Positions 1-9,298 of a stretch of DNA of 64,000 bases are shown in pieces. The DNA comes from Pseudomonas sp. MPC6 (GTDB lineage Bacteria; Pseudomonadota; Gammaproteobacteria; Pseudomonadales; Pseudomonadaceae): contig NZ_CP034783.1 in assembly GCF_006094435.1 (NCBI RefSeq), positions 4,429,001 through 4,493,000 of the forward strand, given 5' to 3'. Within the stretch, counting starts at the first letter, position 1, and each line of letters begins with the position of its first letter. The notes beneath the pieces were generated by a model. It did not search any database. It was not told the DNA's origin and was given only the letters and a program-made list of their open reading frames with translations. A program made the translations under genes and the position numbers.

Positions 1-345
1 ATGGGCGCGTCCGGCGACCACTCGCTCTTCGCGGTCCATGCCCATATCAATCTGTTGGGATGGGTGTCGATGGCACTGTTCGGCCTGATCGCCACACTGC
101 ACCCGTCAATCACCGAAGGGCGCACGGCTGCCGCACAGTTCTGGACCTACAACGTTGGCGTCCCGGTGATGCTCGGCGCCCTGACACTGCGCCTCAAGGG
201 CTTGCCGTCCGTCGAGCCATTGATTGGCGTCGCCTCGATCCTCATTGGCTGCAGCGTGCTGCTGTTTGTGTGGCTGGTGTTCTCGCGCATCGGGGTCACG
301 GCCAAGGGCTTGAGCGGCGCGACTGGTGAATCACGGCTGTCATGA
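1..345 (+). CDS. Small integral membrane protein, 5' end outside window
   Basis: The readable 114 residues hold three hydrophobic segments at about 10-32, 48-64 and 72-96. The first carries HAHINLLGWVS, a histidine-rich motif that recalls helices of heme-copper oxidase subunit I. The frame is open at base 1 and relatives I remember have extra N-terminal residues, so the ATG at base 1 is probably internal and the gene partial. A cytochrome-oxidase-related role is only a guess from the HxH..LGW motif. The next gene is on the same strand 165 bp away and does not look co-transcribed. Confidence 0.5.
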   Translation: MGASGDHSLFAVHAHINLLGWVSMALFGLIATLHPSITEGRTAAAQFWTYNVGVPVMLGALTLRLKGLPSVEPLIGVASILIGCSVLLFVWLVFSRIGVTAKGLSGATGESRLS

Positions 346-509
346 CCCGCTGTGTATCACAGTGTGTCTGACTGGCAGCTGGATACACAGGTTTGCACCC
401 GGCCCGTGATTCGACACAGGCCGGATACGTCGCCGCGGTCAAATGCAACCCAGGTTTCAAAGGGATCACACAGACACCCTGGCCAACGGCTTGTAACGGA
501 GACATCAGC

Positions 510-1574
510 ATGAAAATGGCACTGCAGGATACAACCGGCAAAACCCGCCGCCGTCTGCTCGGCTCGTCGCTCCTCGCGTTCACCCTGTTCGGCGTTCTCG
601 GTGCGGCGCAGGCGCAAACCACCACCGCCGCGCAGCCCGCCGCGACCAACGCCGGTGCCACCCATGCATCCCCCTCTCCGTTCGGCCCGTTGAAGCATGT
701 CAATGCCGGGCTGCTGAACGTGGCGTACGCCGAAACAGGCCCGGCCGACGGGCCGGTGGTGATACTTCTGCACGGCTGGCCTTATGACATTCACAGCTAT
801 GACGAGGTCGCCCCCTTGCTGGCAGCCAAGGGCTATCGGGTGTTGATGCCCTATGCGCGGGGCTATGGCGACACGCAATTTCTCTCGGAGAAAACCCTGC
901 GCAACGGCCAACCCGCTGCGCTGGCCAGTGACGTCATCGACTTCATGGATGCACTGAAGATCAAACAAGCCGTGCTCGGTGGCTATGATTGGGGCGCGCG
1001 TTCGGCCGACATCGTCTCGGCGTTGTGGCCGGAGCGGGTCAAGGCGCTGGTCTCGGTCAGCGGCTATCTGATCGGTAACCAGGCGGCCGGCAAGAACCCG
1101 CTGCCGCCCAAGGCTGAGTTGCAGTGGTGGTATCAGTTCTACTTCGCCACCGACCGCGGCCGCGCCGGGTACGAGAAAAACACCCACGACTTCGCCAAGC
1201 TAATCTGGCAGTTGGCGTCGCCGCAATGGGCCTTCGATGACACCACTTTCGAGCGCAGCGCCAAGGCGCTGGACAACCCCGACCATGTCGACATCACCGT
1301 CTTCAACTACCGCTGGCGCCTGGGCCTGGTCCAGGGCGAAAGCCGCTACGAGGCGCTCGAGCAGAAACTGGCCACGGCGCCGTCCATCAATGTGCCGACC
1401 ATCACCCTGGAGGGCGATGCCAACGGCGCCCCGCACCCTGCCCCCGAGGATTACGCCAAGCGCTTCACCGGCAAATACGAGTTCCGGCTGATCAGCGGCG
1501 GCATCGGCCACAACCTGCCCCAGGAAGACCCGCAGGCGTTCGCCAAGGCGGTGATCGATGCGGATCACCTTTGA
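510..1574 (+). CDS. Exported alpha/beta hydrolase, epoxide hydrolase/haloalkane dehalogenase type
   Basis: A 354-residue hydrolase. The N-terminus has a twin-arginine-like stretch (TGKTRRRLLGSS) followed by a hydrophobic run and AQAQ, so export to the periplasm is likely. Family motifs in order are the oxyanion-loop HGWP, the nucleophile elbow GGYDWGA with Asp at about residue 160, a probable acid Asp near 303 (LEGDANG) and the catalytic His near 334 (GGIGHNLP). An aspartate rather than serine nucleophile is typical of epoxide hydrolases, haloalkane dehalogenases and fluoroacetate dehalogenases. The start at 510 has a GGAG about 10 bases upstream; an in-frame ATG at 393 has none. The substrate is unknown. 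Confidence 0.8.
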   Translation: MKMALQDTTGKTRRRLLGSSLLAFTLFGVLGAAQAQTTTAAQPAATNAGATHASPSPFGPLKHVNAGLLNVAYAETGPADGPVVILLHGWPYDIHSYDEVAPLLAAKGYRVLMPYARGYGDTQFLSEKTLRNGQPAALASDVIDFMDALKIKQAVLGGYDWGARSADIVSALWPERVKALVSVSGYLIGNQAAGKNPLPPKAELQWWYQFYFATDRGRAGYEKNTHDFAKLIWQLASPQWAFDDTTFERSAKALDNPDHVDITVFNYRWRLGLVQGESRYEALEQKLATAPSINVPTITLEGDANGAPHPAPEDYAKRFTGKYEFRLISGGIGHNLPQEDPQAFAKAVIDADHL

Positions 1575-1630
1575 GGCCGGGTTGACGGCCGGATTTCCCT
1601 GAACATCACATCGCCGATACACCTCGCCCC

Positions 1631-1736
1631 CTGTAGGAGCTGTCGAGCGAAGCTCGGCTGCGATCTTTTGATCTTGCTCCCCTGCGATCCCAAGCAGACC
1701 AGGATCAAAAGATCGCAGCCTGCGGCAGCTCCTGCA
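1631..1736. repeat. REP-type palindromic element
   Basis: Imperfect inverted repeat in the gap between the hydrolase and the diguanylate cyclase. The left arm starts CTGTAGGAGCTG and continues to GCGATCTTTTGATC. The right arm starts GATCAAAAGATCGCAG and ends GCAGCTCCTGCA. TAGGAGC-ended palindromes of this kind are the common REP class of the P. fluorescens group. Confidence 0.8.
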
Positions 1737-1810
1737 TTGACCGTGTCCGACGCCAATATGAATTGACCTCAATGGGGTGCCGCTCCTTGAGGCACTAACC
1801 ACAGGCATTC

Positions 1811-1915
1811 ATGTCCTACCCCTACCGCATTGATATCAGCCAGAATGGCGCCCAAGGTATCCGCACCTCGTGGAACGCGCTACCTGGGATCAAGCTGGAC
1901 ACCGCACAGGGTTAG
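1811..1915 (+). CDS. Possible 34-residue ORF or gene remnant
   Basis: A short open frame beginning MSYPYRIDIS and ending with TAG just before the diguanylate cyclase. There is no clear ribosome binding site and no recognised domain. The composition looks protein-like, with codons similar to neighbouring genes, so it may be a leftover of a deleted gene. Low confidence that it is translated. Confidence 0.2.
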   Translation: MSYPYRIDISQNGAQGIRTSWNALPGIKLDTAQG

Positions 1916-1943
1916 TGCACATCAGTCGTAGAAGGACATGTAG

Positions 1944-3482
1944 ATGCTCGGACGCAAACCACCAGAGTCAAAGTCAGACGGCCCCACTGAAACCTCCTCT
2001 GCGAAAGCGGGAGCGACCTTCCAGCTCATCGTGAGCTTTATGCTCGTGGTTATCCTGGCCTTCCTCGCCATTGAAGGTTGGCGGACCTGGCGCGACTATC
2101 GTGCCGCCTTTGCCTCTGCCCGCGACTCCGTGACCAACCTGGCGCGTGCAACCGCCCAGCATGCCGAAGACGCCATCCGGCAAGTCGATGTGCTGACCGC
2201 CGCGCTTGGTGAACGGGTGGAAGGCGATGGCTTGCAGAACATCAACGTCCCTCGCATCCACAAGCTTCTTGTCCAGCAATCGAAAATCATGCCGCAACTG
2301 CACGGGCTGTTTATTTACGGCGCTGACGGGCGGTGGATCGTCACGGACAAGGCCGTGACCCCAGACACCGTGAACAACGCCGACCGCGATTACTTCCAGT
2401 ACCACCGCACTCACGCCGATCGCAACGTGCGCATCGGCGAGGTCGTCAGAAGCCGGTCCACCGACGATCTGATCATTCCCATCTCTCGCCGCTTGAACCA
2501 TCCGGATGGCTCCTTCGCCGGCGTGCTGCTGGGGACGATCAAGGTCAGTTACTTCGTGGACTACTACGGCGATTTCAAAATTGATGATAAAGGCGCCCTG
2601 GTCCTGGCCATGCGCAGCGGAACCATCCTGGTGCGGCGTCCCTTCATCGCATCCGTCGTCGGCAAAAGCCTGGCGGACAGCGAGATTTTCCGACGCTATT
2701 TGCCCAATGCCCACGAGGGCGTCGCGGAAGTCAGAGCGATCACCGACGATACCGAGCGCCTGTACGCTTACCGGGCATTGAGCACCTATCCTCTGGTCGT
2801 GGAAGCCGGCCTCTCTCGTGAATCCATCACCGCACCCTGGCGCAGGGATCTACTGAAAACCGGATGGGTGCTGGTGTTCCTGACCGCGGTACTGGCGGTG
2901 TTCGGCCTGATCGTCCTGAGTCAGCTGCGCCAGAGAATGGTCATGGAAAGGGAGCTGCGTCATGCGCACCAGGCCATGCGAGACATGGCATTGACGGACA
3001 GCCTGACCGGGCTGGGCAATCGTCGACGCCTGGACACTGCACTGCAGGATCAGATTCGCTGGGCACAGCGTCATGGCTCGCCGCTGTCGTTGATCATGCT
3101 CGATGTCGACTACTTCAAGCGCTACAACGACAGGTACGGCCATGCCGCCGGCGATGACTGCCTGAGCGCGGTCGGCGGCGCGATCCAGCAAGTGGTCAAA
3201 CGACCCGGGGATCTGGCCGCCCGGTACGGTGGCGAAGAATTTACCGTGCTGCTTCCCGACACGGACAGCGCGGGCGCACTGAAGGTTGCCCAGGATATCC
3301 TGCAGGCCATTCGCTCACTGAACATCGAGCACTCCGAGCACCCCTTGGGGACGGTCACGGCCAGCGCAGGCATTACCACCCGCCAGCCCAACATCGAAAA
3401 CGTGACGCCGGGCAGCTTGCTGAAGTCGGCTGACGCGCAACTGTATCTAGCGAAGCACAGTGGGCGAAATTGCGTGATGTAG
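1944..3482 (+). CDS. Membrane diguanylate cyclase with periplasmic dCache-like sensor
   Basis: Makes cyclic di-GMP from two GTP. The 512 residues read as a TM helix near 27-47, a periplasmic region of about 250 residues of PDC/dCache type, a second TM near 307-328, a short linker and a C-terminal GGDEF domain. The active-site loop is GGEEF at 429-433. RPGD at 420-423 lies exactly five residues before it, the canonical RxxD inhibitory site, so product feedback is expected. DSLTGLGNRR marks the start of the catalytic domain. GAAGGA sits 8 bases before the ATG. Transcribed alone; the sensed ligand cannot be told from sequence. Confidence 0.93.
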   Translation: MLGRKPPESKSDGPTETSSAKAGATFQLIVSFMLVVILAFLAIEGWRTWRDYRAAFASARDSVTNLARATAQHAEDAIRQVDVLTAALGERVEGDGLQNINVPRIHKLLVQQSKIMPQLHGLFIYGADGRWIVTDKAVTPDTVNNADRDYFQYHRTHADRNVRIGEVVRSRSTDDLIIPISRRLNHPDGSFAGVLLGTIKVSYFVDYYGDFKIDDKGALVLAMRSGTILVRRPFIASVVGKSLADSEIFRRYLPNAHEGVAEVRAITDDTERLYAYRALSTYPLVVEAGLSRESITAPWRRDLLKTGWVLVFLTAVLAVFGLIVLSQLRQRMVMERELRHAHQAMRDMALTDSLTGLGNRRRLDTALQDQIRWAQRHGSPLSLIMLDVDYFKRYNDRYGHAAGDDCLSAVGGAIQQVVKRPGDLAARYGGEEFTVLLPDTDSAGALKVAQDILQAIRSLNIEHSEHPLGTVTASAGITTRQPNIENVTPGSLLKSADAQLYLAKHSGRNCVM

Positions 3483-3556
3483 TGGTCGGTTGACACGCTA
3501 CGTCACGCACACAATGTACCTCACCGCGCCCTCCAGAAAAGCGCCTTCCACCTGCC

Positions 3557-4645
3557 CTACCGGACCACTTCCCAACGACTCGCCAACCGAATGATCAAGC
3601 GCGCAAAATATGCGCCCGTCAGCAGCACCACGAACAACCGCAAAGTCTGCATTGCCAGCACCAGCCCGACATCGGAATGGGTGTCCACCGCAATGATCGC
3701 CATGGAATCCAGCCCGCCCGGGCTGGTGGCCAGGTAAACCGAGAGAAAATCCTTATCGAGCAGCGCTGCCAGCAAAAAGGCGGACAACGCACAGACTGCA
3801 ATCATCACCACCGCGCCCAGGATCATCGCCGGCATCCGCCGCCAAACGTAAAAGATCGTCAGGCGATCAAAGCCCAGGCCCACGTAGCAACCAATCGCCC
3901 CGTAGGCCGTGGCAAGCAGCCAGCCAGGCAGGGTTATTTGCAACAAGCCGCTCATTTGCAAGACGGCCCCCAGCAGCAGAGGCATGAGCAGTGCGCCGGC
4001 CGGAAGGGCATTACCCAATGCGACGCCCGCCAGCAACGTGGCCAGGGTGAGCCCGACGTCCAACAGGTTGAAGTGTGGCAACGCGGCGCTGGCCGCATGC
4101 AATTCGCTGCGTCCGGTCGGTGCCCCCAGCCAATGGCTGACCAGCGCTCCGATCAGCACCACGCACACCACCCGCACGTACTGCATGGTGGCGACCACCC
4201 GTGAGTCGGCGCCGAAGTCTTCAGACATCGAGACCATCACCGAAGCAGCACCCGGCGCCACCCCCCAGGCCGCAGTACTGGCGGGGATACCGCCCAAGCG
4301 CACCATGGCAAGGCCGACCAGCGCACTGAGGCACACGGTCAGCATCGTTGCAAAAAGCATCATCGGCCAGGACTGGGCGAGTGAAGTGAGCACCGCCAGG
4401 GTCATGGAATGCGCGGCGAGAATACCCACGGCGCCCTGACCCAGTTTGAACGCATGGCGGTGCACACGAATGCTTGCACCGCACACCCCAAACCCGATAG
4501 CCACGAGCATCGGCCCTAAAAACTCCCCGGCGGGCACCTGCAGAAACTTCAACAACTGACCGCCTGCCCCCGCCAGCAGCACTAACGCAATCCATTGGAC
4601 GGGAGGGGTATGGAGAAGTCGCCGTGGAAGAAAAGACAAAATCAC
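3557..4645 (-). CDS. AbrB-family inner-membrane permease
   Basis: A hydrophobic 362-residue protein with two similar halves of about five helices each, the pattern of the AbrB duplication family (old annotation 'putative ammonia monooxygenase'). Motifs such as PAGEFLGPMLVAI, ATSPGGLDSMAIIAVD and the paired glycine-rich helices support this. The family is thought to transport small organic compounds, but no substrate is known. It is divergent from the LysR gene at 4767, which probably controls it through the 121-bp gap. Confidence 0.8.
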   Translation of the reverse strand: MILSFLPRRLLHTPPVQWIALVLLAGAGGQLLKFLQVPAGEFLGPMLVAIGFGVCGASIRVHRHAFKLGQGAVGILAAHSMTLAVLTSLAQSWPMMLFATMLTVCLSALVGLAMVRLGGIPASTAAWGVAPGAASVMVSMSEDFGADSRVVATMQYVRVVCVVLIGALVSHWLGAPTGRSELHAASAALPHFNLLDVGLTLATLLAGVALGNALPAGALLMPLLLGAVLQMSGLLQITLPGWLLATAYGAIGCYVGLGFDRLTIFYVWRRMPAMILGAVVMIAVCALSAFLLAALLDKDFLSVYLATSPGGLDSMAIIAVDTHSDVGLVLAMQTLRLFVVLLTGAYFARLIIRLASRWEVVR

Positions 4646-4747
4646 GCTCCAAACGTGGAACGCCCCCGGAAGCGGTGGCGTGCTATCGACAGGGGCAATT
4701 ATTGATAGCGGGTTCGATCAAGTCTATTTTCTAATAGTGATGAATTG

Positions 4748-4762
4748 ATAACTGTGGGTTAT
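4748..4762. promoter_or_regulatory. LysR-type operator (T-N11-A palindrome)
   Basis: ATAAC-TGTGG-GTTAT is a perfect 5-bp inverted repeat that satisfies the T-N11-A rule of LysR regulators. It ends five bases before the start codon of the LysR gene and lies in the divergent gap to the AbrB permease. This fits autorepression plus control of the permease. Confidence 0.55.
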
Positions 4763-4766
4763 AGGT

Positions 4767-5678
4767 ATGGAACTGCGCGACCTCTTCTATTTTGAAACCA
4801 TTGCCGCGCTGGGCCACCTGGGCAAGGCAGCAGAAAAACTCAACCGGAGCCAGCCGGCGCTGACCAAGAGCATTCAACGACTTGAAGAGTCATTGGGCGC
4901 CCGACTGTTCGAACGCGATGGCCGACGGATCAAACTCACGCCGGTGGGCGAGCTGCTGAAAGTGCGCGGCACGCAGTTGCAGCAGAGCATCGCTGAAACC
5001 CGGCGCGAAGTGCGCGATTTTGCCAGTGGGGTCATGGGCAACATCCGCCTGGGCTGCGCCGCATCCATGGCCGACATCCTGCTACCGCACCTGACCGGGG
5101 CGTTGCTTTCCCGCGCACCGGAAGTCACCTTGAACCTGGTCATCGGTCAGGACGATTTCTTGCGCGAAGGGCTGGTATCCGGCCGATTGGACATGGTGAT
5201 CTGCCCGCAGTACGAAGCGGACCCGCTGCTCGATTCCCATGCCTTGTTCGATGATGAAGCAGTGGTGGTCGCCAGCCGGCATCATCCGCTATTCAATGCC
5301 AGCTATCAGATGCGCGACTTGTGCCAGTACCGCTGGGTGCTGCCAGCAACCACCGTGGCCGCACGGCGCTGGATCGACAATGCCTTTCAGGAGCGAGACC
5401 TGCCCCTGCCCCGGGTGCAGATCGAGACCACCTCGATTTCCCTGTTGCCGCGCCTGATCGGCGAAACCCACCTGCTGTGCTTCCTGGCCCGGGAGACCCT
5501 TGAAGACGTCAAAGGCGTGACGCACCTTCGAGAAGTGGCGCTCAAGGAAACCACGATGAACCGCACCATCGTCGTGTTCGTTCGCATGGGCGCCTATCTG
5601 TCGCCGAGCGCGCAATTGCTGCTGGCTATTTTAAAGAACGAAGGGGCGCCGTTTTTTACGGGCGTGCAGGCGGTATAG
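4767..5678 (+). CDS. LysR-family transcriptional regulator
   Basis: A 303-residue LTTR. The N-terminal winged helix-turn-helix (MELRDLFYFETIAALGHLGKA, with SQPALTKSIQRLE as recognition region) is followed by a two-lobe LysR substrate-binding domain from about residue 90. The start has only a weak AGG, and the operator-like palindrome sits just upstream. The divergent partner is the AbrB permease, its likely target. The effector is unknown. Confidence 0.88.
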   Translation: MELRDLFYFETIAALGHLGKAAEKLNRSQPALTKSIQRLEESLGARLFERDGRRIKLTPVGELLKVRGTQLQQSIAETRREVRDFASGVMGNIRLGCAASMADILLPHLTGALLSRAPEVTLNLVIGQDDFLREGLVSGRLDMVICPQYEADPLLDSHALFDDEAVVVASRHHPLFNASYQMRDLCQYRWVLPATTVAARRWIDNAFQERDLPLPRVQIETTSISLLPRLIGETHLLCFLARETLEDVKGVTHLREVALKETTMNRTIVVFVRMGAYLSPSAQLLLAILKNEGAPFFTGVQAV

Positions 5679-5832
5679 CGCTGACCCACCGCCTGACCTC
5701 AAACCTGTATGGCAGAAGCCGGCGCCTCCACTGCATTGAAGTCCTGCGGATAGCGCTGGGCAGAAACGGCACGGCCGGGTGAGCGGTCAATCTGCCGTTG
5801 CCTGAACGACGCTGCGTGCGCGGCTGGTTGAT

Positions 5833-7050
5833 TCAGTGCCCCGCAACCGCAGGCCTGCCAGCCGCACGCGGGCCTGACTTGAAGCCGTGAGCCCGAGCCC
5901 CCCAGGCAATCGCAAAACCCACCCCCGCCAGTACCACCATTGCCCACGGAAAAGAGGCGACGCCCCAGTTGTCCAGCAATACCCCACCCACCACGCCACT
6001 CCCGGCAATCGCACTGTTCCAGGCCACCACATTCAACGACATCGCTACATCCGCCCCATCCCCCGCCGCATCCGCCAGCGCCGTTTGCAACAACGTCGCC
6101 GCCCCGCCGAAGCTCAACCCCCAAACCGCCACACCGATGCAGATCACCTCAGGCACGCTACCCAAAAAGCCAAACACCACAGAAACTGCCGCAAACGCCG
6201 CCAGGCTCACCAGCACAGTCTTGCGCAACAACGGCTCAACCAATTTGGCGGTCAGCCAAATGCCCATCAACGCGGCAATACCAAACACCAGCAACACCAG
6301 ATCCACCCGATCCCCCAACCCCGCCGACGCCACGAACGGTGCGATGTAGGTGTAGAGAATGTTGTGTGCCAGCATCCAGCTGATCACCACCGCCAGCACC
6401 GGTCGCACGCCCGGCGTGGTCAGCACTGTGCGCAGCGACAGGCGTCGGTGCGCGGCCTGGGGTGGGTAGTCGGGGACTTTCACCAGCACCCAGGCGATCA
6501 GCACCAGAGTCAGGGCCGACATCAGGCCGAAGGCAGTGCGCCAACCCACCAGGTCACCCAGCCAGGTACCCAGGGGCACGCCCAGGGACAGGGCAATCGG
6601 CGTGCCGACCATGGCCAGCGCCAGTGCTTTGCCCTGTTGATGCGGCGCGACCATGCGGCGGGCGTAGCCGGCCAGCAGGCTCCAGGCCAGCCCCGCCGCG
6701 ACGCCGGCGAAAAAACGCGCGACCAGGATCACGCCGTAGTGGGACGACAGCGCGGTGATGGAGTTGAACAGCAAGAAGCCGACGATGGTCAGCAGCAGCA
6801 CGTTACGACGACGCCAGCCGCGGGTGGCGATGGTCATGGGGATGACCGCCAGCACCGAACCCAGGGCGTAGGCGGTGACCATCTGGCCGGCCATGGAAGG
6901 GGAAATCGCCAGGCCTTCGCTGATCAGCGGCAACAGGCCGGCGGGCAGGGTTTCGGTGACGATGCAGATGAAGCCGGTCATGGCCAGGGCGAGCAAGGCG
7001 CCGATGGGCAAGCGATCGGACGCTGCCGACAAGGTGATTGAGGGTGTCAC
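5833..7050 (-). CDS. MFS exporter, DHA1 (sugar efflux/drug) type
   Basis: A 405-residue, 12-helix major facilitator. Motif A appears after TM2 as ATRGWRRRNVLL, and the helix-4 region reads RFFAGVAAGLAWSLLAGYARRM. The start is GTG at 7050, preceded by AAGGAG at the right distance; the longer frame to 7119 would run through the operator region. It belongs to the AraJ/YdhP-like efflux group. It is divergent from a TetR gene, the usual pairing of a repressor with the pump it controls. Confidence 0.85.
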   Translation of the reverse strand: MTPSITLSAASDRLPIGALLALAMTGFICIVTETLPAGLLPLISEGLAISPSMAGQMVTAYALGSVLAVIPMTIATRGWRRRNVLLLTIVGFLLFNSITALSSHYGVILVARFFAGVAAGLAWSLLAGYARRMVAPHQQGKALALAMVGTPIALSLGVPLGTWLGDLVGWRTAFGLMSALTLVLIAWVLVKVPDYPPQAAHRRLSLRTVLTTPGVRPVLAVVISWMLAHNILYTYIAPFVASAGLGDRVDLVLLVFGIAALMGIWLTAKLVEPLLRKTVLVSLAAFAAVSVVFGFLGSVPEVICIGVAVWGLSFGGAATLLQTALADAAGDGADVAMSLNVVAWNSAIAGSGVVGGVLLDNWGVASFPWAMVVLAGVGFAIAWGARAHGFKSGPRAAGRPAVAGH

Positions 7051-7083
7051 GGGAGACTCCTTGAATGAGGATTTCAGACTTAA

Positions 7084-7151
7084 ATACTGATCGGTATAGA
7101 TGTTGCGGGCCGTTGTCACTCATTGTCAACGACTTATGTATCGATTAGTAT
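7084..7151. promoter_or_regulatory. Two TetR operator-like palindromes in the MFS/tetR gap
   Basis: ATACTGATCGGTAT at 7084-7097 is a near-palindrome with ATAC/GTAT ends. At 7138-7151 the opposite strand reads ATACTAATCGATAC, which matches at 11 of 14 positions. The two copies lie 54 bp apart, one near each divergent start, the layout expected when one TetR repressor shuts both its own gene and the exporter. Confidence 0.55.
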
Positions 7152-7179
7152 TTATCTCGTCCTCCAGAGGAATCCTGCC

Positions 7180-7830
7180 ATGGCGCAAATGGGCCGTCCC
7201 CGCACCTTCGACCGCGACCAAGCCGTGGAACAGGCCTTGCACCTGTTCTGGCAACACGGCTACGACGCCACCTCCCTCGCCCAGTTGAAAGCCGGCTTGG
7301 GGGGCGGGATTTCCGCGCCGAGTTTTTACGCCGCGTTCGGCTCCAAGGAAGCGTTGTTCGATGAGTGCGTGCAGCGTTACCTGGCGACTTTCGCCCGGGT
7401 CACCGAATGCCTGTGGGACGAGCGCCTGCCGCCACGCCAGGCGATCGAGACCGCGCTGCGCCAATCGGCGCGCATGCAGTGTGAAGACGGCCATCCCAAA
7501 GGCTGCATGGTGGCCCTCGGCGTGATGAGCGCGCCCAGCCCGGAGAATGCCCGGGTGACCGACGCCCTGACCCGGTCCCGCGCCCGCACTCGCGCGGGGA
7601 TTCTGGCGTGTGTCGAGCGAGGTATCCGTAGCGGTGAGTTACCGGACACTGTGCACGCCCCCGCGATGGCTACGGTGTTCGACAGTTTCCTGCAGGGGAT
7701 TTCCATCCTCGCCCGGGATAACACGCCGCATGAGATCATCGATGCGGCCATCACCCAGGTCCTGCTGACGTGGGACATTGCAGCCGCTACCGGACCGTCA
7801 CCTGAGGCGAGGCACAGTGCGGTGCAATGA
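7180..7830 (+). CDS. TetR-family transcriptional regulator
   Basis: A 216-residue TetR regulator. The helix-turn-helix is near residues 20-60 (ALHLFWQHGYDATSLAQL to APSFYAAFGSKEALF). The ligand domain holds CEDGHPKGCMVALG, typical of the AcrR/YxaF-like subgroup. The start at 7180 is preceded by AGAGGA; the upstream in-frame ATG at 7123 lies between the operators and is unlikely. It probably represses the divergent MFS exporter. Confidence 0.88.
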   Translation: MAQMGRPRTFDRDQAVEQALHLFWQHGYDATSLAQLKAGLGGGISAPSFYAAFGSKEALFDECVQRYLATFARVTECLWDERLPPRQAIETALRQSARMQCEDGHPKGCMVALGVMSAPSPENARVTDALTRSRARTRAGILACVERGIRSGELPDTVHAPAMATVFDSFLQGISILARDNTPHEIIDAAITQVLLTWDIAAATGPSPEARHSAVQ

Positions 7831-7836
7831 CGGTGT

Positions 7837-9060
7837 TCAGTCACCAATGCCGTGCACGCCACCCGAAGCCCGCAACGGAGGCAAACCCGTCCGCGAGACC
7901 AACAGTGCAAGCACGGCAGCCACCAGAAGAAATACGCCACTTGCGATGAACGTCGCCTGGTAACCGGCGCCGTCATAGAGCAACCCGCCCACCGTCGCGC
8001 CGAGGGTGATTGCCAACTGAATCACCGCCACCATCAGACCGCCGCCGGTTTCGGCATCTCGTGGCAGCGTGCGTGACAGCCAAGTGAACCAGCCCACAGG
8101 CGCGCACGTAGCAATCAGGCCCCATACCCCCAGCAAAAAGGCGGTCGCCCACATCGAACTGCCGAAGACGAGTAAAGCCGCAGCAATCACCGCCATCAAA
8201 AACGGAATGATCATCAGCACTCGATAAAGGCTTCTGGTCAATACCGAGCCGATTACCATCGTGCCCAGCAATCCGGCCATTCCGATGATCAGCAAAAGCA
8301 GGGAGAGTCCAGGCACATCAACGCGGGTCACCGACTCCAGAAACGGACGCAGATAGGTGAACAACGCGAACTGCCCCATAAACAGAAATGCCACGGCTGC
8401 CATGCCCAGCGAGACCTTGGCGTTACCTAACAGCCGAAACACTGCAAGTGCAGATCCAGGTTCATTTTGAGCAGGCATTTTCGGCAAGGTAAATGCTTGC
8501 CAACAGAGCGCCACAGCGGCAAGCGGAACCACGCAGAAGAACGCACCCCGCCAGCCGATCAGCCCGCCCATGTAGCTGCCAATGGGTGCTGCGACCGCCG
8601 TGGCCAGAGCGGTACCGCCCTGGATCAACGCGATCGCTTTAGGCACAAAACTCTCTGGGGCAATCCGCATCATGACGGCGGTCGACATTGACCAACTGCC
8701 ACCAATAGCGATCCCCAAAATGGCCCGACCGACCATCAGTGTCGAGTAGTCCGGGGCAAAGGCGACGAGTGTGCCAGAGGCAATCATCAAAGCCGTCAGG
8801 AACAGCAAAACGGGCCTTCGGTCGAGCCGGCGAATGACTGAAGAGATGAACAGACTGGTGACGACCGCGAACAGTCCGGAAATTGAAATCGCTTGTCCGG
8901 CCTGCCCCTCCGTCAGCGCGAGATCGGTCGCAAGCGGTGTGAGCAAGCTCACCGGCAGAAACTCCGAAGTCACCAGGGCGAAGGCGCACAGCGACATCGC
9001 CAGGACGGCTCCCCATACCTGTCGGTTCGCTGCTTGAATAGGTAAGGCGGTGCTGCTCAT
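7837..9060 (-). CDS. MFS transporter, NepI-like (purine nucleoside efflux group)
   Basis: A 407-residue, 12-helix DHA1 transporter. The EFLPVSLLTP in TM1, the SLFI..IRRLDRRPVLL motif A and GRAILGIAIGGSWSMS in TM4 closely follow E. coli NepI as I remember it. That suggests export of purine ribonucleosides or a similar small molecule. The start at 9060 has GGAG; the longer frame to 9132 does not. It ends six bases after the convergent TetR gene and is divergent from the LysR gene at 9299. Confidence 0.82.
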   Translation of the reverse strand: MSSTALPIQAANRQVWGAVLAMSLCAFALVTSEFLPVSLLTPLATDLALTEGQAGQAISISGLFAVVTSLFISSVIRRLDRRPVLLFLTALMIASGTLVAFAPDYSTLMVGRAILGIAIGGSWSMSTAVMMRIAPESFVPKAIALIQGGTALATAVAAPIGSYMGGLIGWRGAFFCVVPLAAVALCWQAFTLPKMPAQNEPGSALAVFRLLGNAKVSLGMAAVAFLFMGQFALFTYLRPFLESVTRVDVPGLSLLLLIIGMAGLLGTMVIGSVLTRSLYRVLMIIPFLMAVIAAALLVFGSSMWATAFLLGVWGLIATCAPVGWFTWLSRTLPRDAETGGGLMVAVIQLAITLGATVGGLLYDGAGYQATFIASGVFLLVAAVLALLVSRTGLPPLRASGGVHGIGD

Positions 9061-9298
9061 CTGACTTTCTCCAATACGTAAAGCGCCAACGCCTGCGAAG
9101 CACGCAAGGCATCGGAATCGGCATGTGGGCACGTAGGGTGATGAATGATCCGGAGCTCGGAGCTGTCGAGCCGGATTAAATGGAATGTGATTACCGCTGA
9201 GGCTGGCGCTATTCTCCGGGAATACGTCATGCTTGATAATCTAATGAAAGCTTTTTGAAGTTATAAGCACAGCTAATCAATTTATCCAGGCCGCCTTG

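Noticed and set aside
5887..7041. A 384-codon plus-strand frame rich in His, Gln and Arg
   Set aside because: Low-complexity complement of the MFS exporter, not a protein.
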